From: CBDDCX01 sp965226925
GTDB lineage: Bacteria; Gemmatimonadota; Gemmatimonadetes; Longimicrobiales; Gaopeijiaceae
Length of the DNA stretch: 64,000 nucleotides
Direction: 5' to 3'
Assembly: GCA_965226925.1 (NCBI GenBank)
Contig: CBDDEN010000011.1
Coordinates: 1,116,001-1,180,000 of the forward strand
Each line of letters opens with the position of its first letter. Position 1 is the first letter of the stretch. This document shows positions 52,787-61,756 of the stretch, one piece after another. The notes beneath the pieces are model-generated. The model searched no databases, had not been told where the DNA came from, and saw nothing but the letters and a program-made list of their open reading frames with translations. The position numbers and the translations under genes are program-made.

Positions 52787-53761
52787 ATGAACTCATCTCT
52801 TATGGGCCCTGGCAAGGGCCTAGCCCGGGCGCGGGCCTACGCACCGGCGACGGTGGGCAACGTCCTGTGCGGCTTCGACGTCTTCGGCCTGGCCCTCGAG
52901 CGACCGGGTGACGTCGTCGAAGCCCGCCGAGGCTCGGAGCCTGGGGTGGTGATCACCGCGATCCATGGGGACGGTGGACGCCTTCCCACCGAGTGGAACC
53001 GGAACGTGGTGGGGGTGGCCGCGAATGCGGTGATCGAGGCGGCGGGACTCCAAGACGTGGGCATCGAGCTCGAGGTCTGGAAGGGGCTGCCCCTCTCGGG
53101 GGGTATGGGGGGCAGCGCCGCCAGCTCGGTGGCGGCCGTGGTGGCCACCAACGCGCTACTCTGTGCCGGACTGAGCATGGAGGACCAACTGCTCTGCACG
53201 CTGCAGGGTGAGCGCAGTGCCGCCGGGACCAAGCACTCGGACAACAGTGCCCCTTCCCTTCACGGAGGGATCGTCATGGTGAGGCCGGAGCAGCCGGGAG
53301 TCGCCATTCCGCTCCCCGTGCCCGAAGGCCTGGCGGTCGCCTTGGTCCACCCTCCGCTGGAGTTGGGGACCGGGGACATGCGGCAAGCGCTCCCGAAGGA
53401 GGTGCCCCTCGAGCGAGCCGTGGCCCAATGGGCCAACTGCGCGGCCCTGGTGGTCGGTCTGTACGAGGAGGACTGGGACCTGCTGGGCAAAGCGCTGATC
53501 GACGAGATCGCCGAGCCGCACCGCCGGGGGTACGTTCCCGGATTCGACGCCGTCCGTTCCGCCGCCCTGGAGGTCGGCGCGATCGGAGCCGGCCTCTCCG
53601 GGTCCGGACCCTCCATGTTCGCTTTGTGCCGAAGCATCGGTGACGCGGCCGCAGCCGCGGGCGCGATGACGCGGGCCTTCGCGAACGTGGGACTCGAGGA
53701 CGCGGACCGCTTCGTGTCACTGGTCGGCAGTGGGGCCCGCATCATCGAGGACCTTCCTTGA
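52787..53761 (+). CDS. thrB: Homoserine kinase
   Basis: 324 residues, GHMP kinase family. Motifs: the start segment APATVGNVLCGFDVFGLALE, the ATP loop GLPLSGGMGGSAASSVAAVV, the GTKHSDNSAPSLHGG region and AIGAGLSGSGPSMFALC. Makes O-phosphohomoserine for threonine synthesis. ATG 52787 or 52802. The stop overlaps the thrC start. Confidence 0.95.
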   Translation: MNSSLMGPGKGLARARAYAPATVGNVLCGFDVFGLALERPGDVVEARRGSEPGVVITAIHGDGGRLPTEWNRNVVGVAANAVIEAAGLQDVGIELEVWKGLPLSGGMGGSAASSVAAVVATNALLCAGLSMEDQLLCTLQGERSAAGTKHSDNSAPSLHGGIVMVRPEQPGVAIPLPVPEGLAVALVHPPLELGTGDMRQALPKEVPLERAVAQWANCAALVVGLYEEDWDLLGKALIDEIAEPHRRGYVPGFDAVRSAALEVGAIGAGLSGSGPSMFALCRSIGDAAAAAGAMTRAFANVGLEDADRFVSLVGSGARIIEDLP

Positions 53762-54898
53762 GGCTAGTGAGCACTTCCGGTCGCGGTCCCGCAGCCGACC
53801 TGAGCACGGCCCTTCTCCAAGGCATCGCCCCGGATGGGGGCCTCTACCTGCCCGAGAAGCTCACGCCGTTGTCGGCGTCGCTCTTGGCGGGTCTTCGCGG
53901 CCGGTCCTTCGCCGAGGTGGCGGGAGTAGTCGCGCGACACCTGCTCGCCGACGACCTCGCGGCGTCCGATCTGCAAGCCCTGGTGGACTCGGCCCTCGGT
54001 TTTCCCGTGCCGCTCCTCGAGGTCGGGCCCGACGTTCATGTGTTGGAGCTCTTCCACGGGCCGACGCTGGCGTTCAAGGATGTGGGCGCTGGCTTCATGG
54101 CACGCCTTCTCGGTCATTTCCGGGGTTGCGACGAAGTCGGGATCACGGTCCTGGTGGCCACATCGGGCGACACCGGGAGCGCCGTGGCGCACGCCTTTCG
54201 CCGACGACGAACTGCAGGCGCAGCTACGGCTTACCTCGGCCAACTCCATCAACGTCGGCCTCCTTCTCCCCCAGATCTTCTACTACTTCCACGCGTGGGC
54301 CCAACTCGCCGAGGGGCCCGCACCCGTCTTTTCGGTGCCCTCCGGCAACTTCGGAAACCTCACGGGCGGACTCATGGCGAAGAGGCTGGGGCTGCCCACG
54401 CGGGGGTTCGTCGCGGCCACAAACGTCAACGACACGTTTCCGGAGTACCTCCACACCGGTACCGTACGGACTAAGCCTTCGGTCCAGACCATCTCCAACG
54501 CGATGGACGTGGGGGATCCGAGCAACCTGGCGCGGATTCTCGCGCTTTACGGCCATGACGTGGAGAGCCTCAGGGCCGACGTGACCGGAAGCGTGCACGA
54601 CGATGCCGAAACCCGTCGGGCCATCGGGGACGTATACGAGAGGACGGGTCGTGTGTTGGATCCCCACTCCGCCGTGGGCTACCTCGGGGTGGCGGCCGGC
54701 CGGGCGGCTTTCGGCGATGGACCCTCGGTGTTCCTGGCGACGGCCCACCCCGTGAAGTTCCGGGACGTGGTGGAGGCCGAGACCGGCGCACCCGTGGTCG
54801 TGCCGGAGCGACTATCCGCCTGCCTGGAGGCGGAGCGATATGTGACCGCGATCGAGGCACGGCTCGAAGCACTTCGCGAGGCGCTGCTCGACGGTTGA
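53758..54898 (+). pseudogene. thrC: Threonine synthase with internal deletion and frameshift
   Basis: TTG 53758 overlaps the thrB stop. The N-terminal part is normal, with the cofactor lysine in PTLAFKDVGAGFM and the phosphate-binding ATSGDTGSAVAHAF. At about 54197 the sequence jumps straight to FADDELQAQLRLTSANSINV in the next frame. Compared with known synthases about 45 residues are missing. The rest (FSVPSGNFGNLTGGLMAKRL to the end) is intact. The protein cannot be made as a whole. Confidence 0.85.
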
Positions 54899-54899
54899 A

Positions 54900-55254
54900 G
54901 CCGCCCTCCGGCGCCGGTGCCCCGGCGCTCATTCGCCGGCGACCGGGGTCGGCCGACCGCCGTAGGACGAGCGAACGCCACGGGTCTCACCTCCGGACGT
55001 AGAGCGGGAATTGCTGGACCGTACTTGTCGACGACCGACACCTTGGCGCCGAGCCGCGACAGGTAGAACGACGTCCAGATTCCGAAGTTGCCGGCGCCGA
55101 TCACGACGATGTCGGGTGCTTGGTTCGGGCCGGGACTACGTGAAGCGATCGGCTCGGGCGAATGTATCGCGGCGGAAGAGGGTGTGAAGCCTGCGAGGCT
55201 CATCCCCGCGCCCGCTGTCGCCACCCTGAGGAACTCCCTTCGGTCCACACTCAT
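54900..55254 (-). pseudogene. FAD-dependent oxidoreductase (DAO type), N-terminal remnant
   Basis: From ATG 55254: a twin-arginine signal (VDRREFLRVATAGAGMSLAG), then the dinucleotide fold IVVIGAGNFGIWTSFYLSRL, GAKVSVVDKYGP. A frameshift follows; the next frame shows NSRSTSGGETRGVRSSYG, the expected next motif. The remaining three quarters are missing. Confidence 0.8.
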
Positions 55255-55329
55255 GGCGCAGGCATTCCTCTGGTTGATCCGCGGCGGTCGAGCATCAGGT
55301 CGCGGCCGAGTTGGCACACCGACCCGGGC

Positions 55330-55845
55330 CTATCGCGCTGCCTGATCCTCGGGCCACAGCTCGAAAGCCTTCATGACGTTCCGGTCCGGAGTGAGCTCCG
55401 TGGTACCGGAAGGATACCCGTTGAGCTCCAGCACGTAGGCGATGATGTCGGTATATGTTTGGGCGGGGAGCCCCCCCGGATTGTCCTCCGGCATGCTGTA
55501 AGCGATGGAGGCATACAGATCACGAACCGTTTGACCGCTCCACTGGCGCTCGAAAGCGGAGCCGCGGAACTCGCTCGACTCGTGGCACGCAAGGCAGGTT
55601 TCTCTGAAGAACCCCTCGCCCCGGATCGCTTGATTGGCGGAGTAGAAGGCTGGGAGGTCCGGCGCGCCCGCGTCACTGACGACGGCTACCGTCTCGTCCG
55701 GAACGGAGGCCTCGGCGGGCGTCCCGGCCGTTTCCGACGAAGCCATCGGTGCGGTCGCTCCCGTCCCCACCGCCTCCGGAGAGGAAGCACACCCGGTGAA
55801 CGCCAGCACCGCCAGCATCGTCCAGGGCCTGATATGTACCTTCAT
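55330..55845 (-). CDS. Cytochrome c lipoprotein
   Basis: 171 residues from ATG 55845. A lipoprotein signal (TMLAVLAFTGCASS) and an Ala/Thr/Ser-rich linker precede one heme site, CLACH (about residue 93), with a distal Met in SMPEDNPGG. A small class I cytochrome, periplasmic. It lies next to the decayed oxidoreductase and may have been its electron acceptor. Confidence 0.85.
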   Translation of the reverse strand: MKVHIRPWTMLAVLAFTGCASSPEAVGTGATAPMASSETAGTPAEASVPDETVAVVSDAGAPDLPAFYSANQAIRGEGFFRETCLACHESSEFRGSAFERQWSGQTVRDLYASIAYSMPEDNPGGLPAQTYTDIIAYVLELNGYPSGTTELTPDRNVMKAFELWPEDQAAR

Positions 55846-56246
55846 GAATGTCCTTTTTCTTGCCGAATCACCAAACGTGGTGCCTACCACCCGCTGGAGG
55901 CAAGAGCCCCACGATGGCCCCCCATACACCCGACACCAAATGACACTCGGCACCCTGTCTACGTTGAGAATCGGCCCTGAGTGGTGGCGCCGCCTCACAG
56001 GCCCCGCACGTACCCACGCAAGCTCGTGGCGCGGCCAATCGACGATTGGCCCTCCGGGGCCATCCAACAGTCTGACATGACACACAGGGCTGACGCGCTC
56101 CAACGGGTCCCGAAACACCCGGCGTTCCGCGAACGTATCAAGGGTCGGTCTGCATTCGTAGATCGACCGCCAGACGCGGCGCGGGCCACTCCACGGAAGG
56201 GAGTGGGGCGGCCTCGTTCTTTCGTAACCTCAGATGGGATGAAGCT
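55846..56246. other. Intergenic region of about 400 bases
   Basis: Divergent promoter region of the cytochrome c gene and the choice-of-anchor B gene. No convincing small gene, hairpin or repeat was found. Confidence 0.4.
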
Positions 56247-58614
56247 GTGAGGGTTCCAAACGTGAAATGGATGGGGTTGGCCCTGAGCGTGCTGGCGGCC
56301 GCACCTCTCGCCGGCCAAGGGTACGGGCAGTCCGTAGCCGTTGGTGACGGCCAGGTGATCGTCGGGGAGTCGTTGAATACGATGGCCCCCGGATACGTCT
56401 ACGTCTACGAGAAGGACACCCTGGGCGCATGGACCGAGGTCCAGCGTCTCGAGGCCTCGAACTCGGCGAGCGGCGACCACTTCGGCCGTTCGCTCGCCTT
56501 GACCGGTAACCACCTCCTCGTGGGCTCGACGACCCTCGAGACGGTCTACGTCTTCGAGAAGGACCGCGGCGGGACCTGGAGCGAGACGCAGGCCCTGCAG
56601 GTGAGAGGAAGCGTCGAAGGCGACTATATCGGTCGAATGGCGGCCGTGGACGGTGACGACGTGCTCATGGCGGCCTGGGCCTATTCAGAAAACCGAGGCG
56701 CCGTGTACGTCTTCCACCGGGACGCCTCCACCGGACTCTGGAGTGAGTCGGGAAGGCTCACCGGAAGCGACGCCCAGCCCAACGACCTGTTCGGCATGTC
56801 GGTCGCCATCGAAGGTGATGTGGCGATGATCGGCGCACCCGAGAAGGACGGCAGCACGGGCGCGGTGTACGCCTTCGGTCTCGACGAGACAGGGGTGTGG
56901 ACCGAACGAGTCAAACTGACCGGGGCGGGCACCGGCCCAAACAGCCGCTTTCGGCCGGTCGGTCGTCCTGAGCGACGGTCGCGTCCTCATCGGCGCCTCC
57001 ACTCACGAGCAGGGTCTCGGCACCGTCTTCGCCTACGACTACAACCCGGACTCGGGCGAGTGGGAGGCGGGTCCCACGCTGAAGCCGTTCGATGGGGGAG
57101 CACCTGGCACACAGTTCGGTGCCGTCGCCTACACCGATGAGCGCGAAGTGTGGTTCGGCGCACCCGGGGCGTCCGGCTTCGAGGGCCGAATCTACTCCCT
57201 GACCCGGGACGAGCGCGGTGACTGGACCCATGCTCGCAAGATCTCGGGAAACGACTTGGTCGGCGGGGACATCTTCGGGGGTGCGTTCGCCTTCGACGGC
57301 GATGTGGCCGTCGTAGGCGTCGTCGGAGACGACTTCGGCCTCGGTACCGCCAGCATCCTGGAGCGCACTGAAGGCGGATGGGCTCAGGTGGCGAGCCTGT
57401 TCAGCGAGCCCGTCGGTCTGGAGGCCGTGACGGGAGAACAGATCGACTGCTCCGAAGGGACCGCCTCGCTGTTCGACTGCGACGACGTGGACATGCTCTC
57501 GTTTCTTCCCGTGAAGGACCTGGGGGGCGGCCGGGGGGTCCAGGTCAATGACCTTTGGGGCTGGACCGATCCGCAGTCGGGTCGCGAGTACGCGTTGGTC
57601 GGCCGCTACGACGGCACTTCGTTCGTCGACGTCAGTGACCCGTCCGACCCGCGGTACCTCGGCAACCTGCCTATGACCGAAGGGGCCCAGGGGAACTCGT
57701 GGAGAGACATCAAGGTGTTCGACGACCACGCGTTCATCGTGGCCGACGGCGCCGGCCAACACGGCATGCGGGTCTTCGACCTGACCAAGCTGCGTGACGT
57801 GCGGGGCGAGCCGGTGACGTTCGAGGCGGACGCCCACTACGGGCGCATCGCCAGCGCCCACAACATCGTCATCAACGAAGACACGGGCTTCGCGTACGCG
57901 GTGGGCGTCAACTCCGGCGGCGAGACGTGCGGCGGCGGACTCCACATGATCAATATCCAGGATCCTTTGACGCCCTTATTCGCCGGGTGTTTCCAGGACA
58001 TGTCGACGGGAAACCAGAACACCGGGTACAGCCACGACGCCCAGTGCATCAGCTATCACGGTCCCGATGAGGAGCACCGCGGCCGGGAGATCTGCTTCGG
58101 TGCCAACGAGACCGCACTGAGCATCGCGGATGTGACTGACAAAGCGGCGCCTGTGGCGTTGTCCATGGCCACATACCCCAATGTGGGCTGCTCCCACCAG
58201 GGATGGATCGACGAAGAACACGAGTACTTCTACATGAACGACGAGCTCAACGAGATCGGCGGAAACGTGGACCGAACCAGGACCCTGGTGTGGGACATCA
58301 AGGACCTGGACGATCCGATCCTGGTGAAGGAGTACTTCGCCGACAACGCTTCGTCGGATCACAACCTCTACATCCGCGGCAACTTGATGTATCAGTCCAA
58401 CTACGTGAGCGGACTCCGGATCCTGGACATCTCGGATCGGGAGAATCCGGAGCTCGTGGGGTTCTTCGATACGGTTCCGTGGTCGCCCGACGCTCCCGGA
58501 TTCGACGGGTCGTGGAGTAACTACCCGTACTTCGAGAGTGGCATCATCGTGGTGAACAGCGGTGCAGAGGGGATGTTCATCCTGCGTAAGCGGGAGCGGA
58601 ATTTGATTCCGTAG
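56247..58614 (+). pseudogene. Choice-of-anchor B family protein, one-base frameshift
   Basis: About 788 residues when corrected. GTG 56247; signal peptide WMGLALSVLAAAPLAG; N-terminal FG-GAP-like repeats (GDHFGRSLALTGNHLLVGST and others); at 56949 an extra T (GCTTTCGG) shifts the frame, which resumes FGRSVVLSDGRVLIGAST. The C-terminal LVIVD-type choice-of-anchor B domain follows (DLWGWTDPQSGREYALVGRY, GCSHQGWIDEEHEYFYMNDE). A secreted surface protein of unknown role. Confidence 0.8.
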
Positions 58615-58650
58615 CGGTCCTCTCCCTGACGCCTCTCCTTTAAGGCGAGA

Positions 58651-58682
58651 CGCCCTTCTCGTGCTTCGGCGCGGGAAGGGCG
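58651..58682. terminator. Hairpin between convergent genes
   Basis: CGCCCTTC (58651-58658) pairs with GAAGGGCG (58675-58682) with further inner pairs. It sits between two convergent gene ends, so it may end transcription from both sides, though there is no long T-run. Confidence 0.45.
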
Positions 58683-58703
58683 CGCGCTTCTTCGGCTGAA
58701 CTC

Positions 58704-60935
58704 TCAGCTCCGCTGGCTGATCATGACGACCGGGCACGGGATGGCTTCCGCGATTTCCAGCATTTGTTCGCCGAAGACCTTGCCGTGACGACCGATCCGC
58801 TTGAGGCCGAGGATCACGAGGTCGCTCTCGGACGCCTGCTTCGCGACCTCCGTGGCCACATCATCGCTCAGCGTGACGACTCCTCGGCTCACCCCGGGGG
58901 CCTCGTCTTGCGCCAGCCTGCGAAGCTCCAGTTCGGCCCGGCGAATCGTCTCGGGTCGAGCGCTTTCGGGCAGGACGCGTAGAAACGCCACGTCCCTCTC
59001 CCCCGTCTTGGAGAGGCTTCCGAGCAGACGGGCACGAATCGGACTCTGGACCCTTCCCCCGCTCGACGGAACAAGAATACGCCGGGCCTTCGACAGGTCC
59101 CAGCCACTCGGCGCGGCGAGAACGACGACGTCGGCATCAACCTTCCCGATCAGCCGTTCGAGCGGCCCCGCCATGAGCGACTTCCCCAACTGGCCGACAC
59201 CCAAGAGCAGGCTCTCGCAGTCCGACCGCGCGGCAACTCGGGAGATCTCGCTCCACGGCTCGTCGCTGATCGTGATGAGCGCCTCCGGCCTCAGGTCCGC
59301 GGACAGCGCCTTCGCGAGCGCACTGCCCAGAATGGACTGTGCGTCCACCAGCTCAGGTGGCAGTCCGACGTCCGGCCATTCGTCCGGCTCGCCGACCACG
59401 GACAGCAGGAGCACGCGTGAGACGGACCGCGGGGCGAGGGCGTGGGCCATGCTCAAGAGGGTCTCCGTGCTGGCCGGGTTCGCGATCGGGACGAGGGTCA
59501 GGGGACTCCGCCCCCTGAAACGCATCAGCTGGGGATCGATCGCCTCCGACGAGGCATCGACCACACGGGCCCGATGCGCGAACTGGGTCACGTAGAGCAC
59601 GGCTCCGAGGCTCAACCACAACGCCGCGAGGACGCCGGCGGCAGGCACGGCCAGGGCCTGGAACATCCCCAGTGCCAGGCACGCGCTCCCGCCCACGACG
59701 GGAATCAAGGGAAAGGCGGGAGCCTGGAACGGGCTCGCTTCACCGGCCCGCCGTCTCACCAGATAAGCGATGGCATGGGCGAGGGTGAAGCTGACCAGGA
59801 AGATGAGCCCCGACATCGCGCCGGCCGCCGCCACGTCGGGAACGGCGATCAACAAGAACGCCACCGTGACGCCGGTCAGTTGAATGGCACGTACGGGAGC
59901 ACCTCCTTCGGACGTCTCGCTGTCGACCCACCGGGGCAACGTGCGATCCGAAGCCGTGGTCTTGGCGAACCGCGGCGCCGCCAAGAGGTTGGCGTGAAGC
60001 GCGGACAGCATGGACAGGACTCCCGCCACGACGATCAGCCAGTAGCCCCCGGGGCCCAGGAAATTCCCTACGGCGACCGCCACCAGAATCTCCGGGTTCT
60101 CGCCGGCCAGTGCCGCGATGGGCCGGCCCGGAGAACCGACGGCGACAATCAGGAAGAGCAGCGGAAGGTAGATCACCAGGGCTGCCGAGAGTGAGAGCAG
60201 CATGGCGCGGGGAATCGTCTTCTCGGGCCGCTTCACCTCTCCGCCGACCGCGGCGATCAAGTCGAAGCCCTGGAGCGCGATGAACGTATAACCCATGGCC
60301 TGGACGAGGCCCTGTCCGCCCCCCTCCAAGAACGGCCGGAAGCTGGCGGTCAACTCGGACAGCGAAGGCGGGGAGGTGAGCAGCACCCAACCACCCCCAA
60401 AGAGGATGACCGCGAACACCGCAACCTTGCCTATCGTGGCCCACTGGCCGCTTTGGGCGGTCGAACGCGTGAGGCTCCAGACGTAAAAGCAGACGGCCGC
60501 CAGAGCATAGAACACCAAGGCGAACCGTCCTCCGAGCCAGCCGGGAGGCGTGCCGCCGGCGGCGCGCACGAGCTGTTCCAGGAAGGGAACCAGGAAGACC
60601 GAGAATCCGAGAGCGTACAGCACGGCCGCAACGACCGACGCGAACCACACGACCCACCCCACGCCGAACGCGGCCTCTACCGTGAGGACTTTCCGCGCAT
60701 AGGCGTAGGTTCCGCCGGACTCCGGAAACCGGGACGCAAGCTCCGCGAACGAAAACGCCGTGAGTAAGGCAATGCCCCCGTTCAGTGCGAACGCGAGGAT
60801 TGCACTCGGCCCGGTGGTCGCAAACGCCACACCTGCCAGAGCGAGTATACCACCGCCTACGATCGCCCCGACGCCTACACCCGTAGCGCCCCAGAGGCCA
60901 AGGGTTCTTCGGGGATCGCTATCGAAGGGTGTCAT
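58704..60935 (-). CDS. APC-family transporter with C-terminal universal stress domains
   Basis: 743 residues from ATG 60935. About twelve membrane helices in the first 450 residues; APC signature GVGVGAIVGGGILALAG at the start and ESGGTYAYARKVL. From residue 470 two Usp-like domains follow (LTLVPIANPASTETLLSMAH; RRILVPSSGGRVQS to SDLVILGLKRIGRHGKVFGE). Likely takes up amino acids or a related cation-linked substrate, with the Usp part as nucleotide-sensing regulator. Confidence 0.88.
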   Translation of the reverse strand: MTPFDSDPRRTLGLWGATGVGVGAIVGGGILALAGVAFATTGPSAILAFALNGGIALLTAFSFAELASRFPESGGTYAYARKVLTVEAAFGVGWVVWFASVVAAVLYALGFSVFLVPFLEQLVRAAGGTPPGWLGGRFALVFYALAAVCFYVWSLTRSTAQSGQWATIGKVAVFAVILFGGGWVLLTSPPSLSELTASFRPFLEGGGQGLVQAMGYTFIALQGFDLIAAVGGEVKRPEKTIPRAMLLSLSAALVIYLPLLFLIVAVGSPGRPIAALAGENPEILVAVAVGNFLGPGGYWLIVVAGVLSMLSALHANLLAAPRFAKTTASDRTLPRWVDSETSEGGAPVRAIQLTGVTVAFLLIAVPDVAAAGAMSGLIFLVSFTLAHAIAYLVRRRAGEASPFQAPAFPLIPVVGGSACLALGMFQALAVPAAGVLAALWLSLGAVLYVTQFAHRARVVDASSEAIDPQLMRFRGRSPLTLVPIANPASTETLLSMAHALAPRSVSRVLLLSVVGEPDEWPDVGLPPELVDAQSILGSALAKALSADLRPEALITISDEPWSEISRVAARSDCESLLLGVGQLGKSLMAGPLERLIGKVDADVVVLAAPSGWDLSKARRILVPSSGGRVQSPIRARLLGSLSKTGERDVAFLRVLPESARPETIRRAELELRRLAQDEAPGVSRGVVTLSDDVATEVAKQASESDLVILGLKRIGRHGKVFGEQMLEIAEAIPCPVVMISQRS

Positions 60936-60985
60936 GCCGTGAACGATAGACGAAGAAGCGGTTTTCGGGGAGGCGACGCCGTGGC

Positions 60986-61756
60986 TCAAATAGTCTCCAG
61001 CACCCCGACGCGGACCCAGCCCACCCTACCGTCTTCGAGAACCACCTCGGCCCATGCCTCGGCGCGCCGGTCCACGCGCACCTTGGTGCCCTCGTGCACC
61101 GTGAAGACGGCGAGCGTCTCGTCATCCACTGGGGCGCTCAAGACCTCGACCTGAGGCACCATGACCACCGCCTCCTCCGCCTGGCCGATGCCCAACTCGC
61201 GGACGGCCAGGTTGAGCCCCAGGATAAGCAGCACCCCTCCCGCACCCAGCGCCACACGTCCGCCCCAAAGCGCAGACCGGGTGCCCCGCCTCATCACCAG
61301 CACGATCGAGCCGGCGATCCCCGTCAGATAGGCTCCGGCCACCAGCAGAATGAGGAGCGATCTGGGCACGAGGTCGACCCACCAGCGCCATGCCTCGAGC
61401 ACCCAGAACGTGGGCAGGGGCTCGATGTCGTCGGCCGTGAGGGAACGCGCCAGCGTGAGGTTCGCCCTCACGTCCGTGTCGCTAGGCAATAACCGTCGCG
61501 CTCGTTCATAGTTCAGGATGGCGCGCGCCAGGTCGCCGATCTTGAAGTAGGCGTTCCCGAGATTGTAGTAGACCTCGCCGCTCTCGAGGCCGGCCTCGAC
61601 CACCCGCAGGTAGCTGGAGAGGGCCCCCTCGAAGTCCCCCTCTTGGTAGAGCCGGTTCCCTTCTTGATAGAACTCGACCTGGGCCGACGTGGTCTCGGGG
61701 ACGACGAGCCCCAAGGCGGACAACACGAAGGAAACCCCGAACAAGGTAGTCCTCAT
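60986..61756 (-). CDS. batE: BatE-like TPR/SH3 protein of the Bat cluster
   Basis: 256 residues: signal peptide, TPR pairs (EGNRLYQEGDFEGALSSYLR, VYYNLGNAYFKIGDLARAIL), two membrane helices (about 132-185) and a C-terminal SH3-like domain (VHEGTKVRVDRRAEAWAEVV). Overlaps batD by 4 bases. Bat proteins act at the cell envelope and are linked to oxygen or stress tolerance. Confidence 0.85.
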   Translation of the reverse strand: MRTTLFGVSFVLSALGLVVPETTSAQVEFYQEGNRLYQEGDFEGALSSYLRVVEAGLESGEVYYNLGNAYFKIGDLARAILNYERARRLLPSDTDVRANLTLARSLTADDIEPLPTFWVLEAWRWWVDLVPRSLLILLVAGAYLTGIAGSIVLVMRRGTRSALWGGRVALGAGGVLLILGLNLAVRELGIGQAEEAVVMVPQVEVLSAPVDDETLAVFTVHEGTKVRVDRRAEAWAEVVLEDGRVGWVRVGVLETI

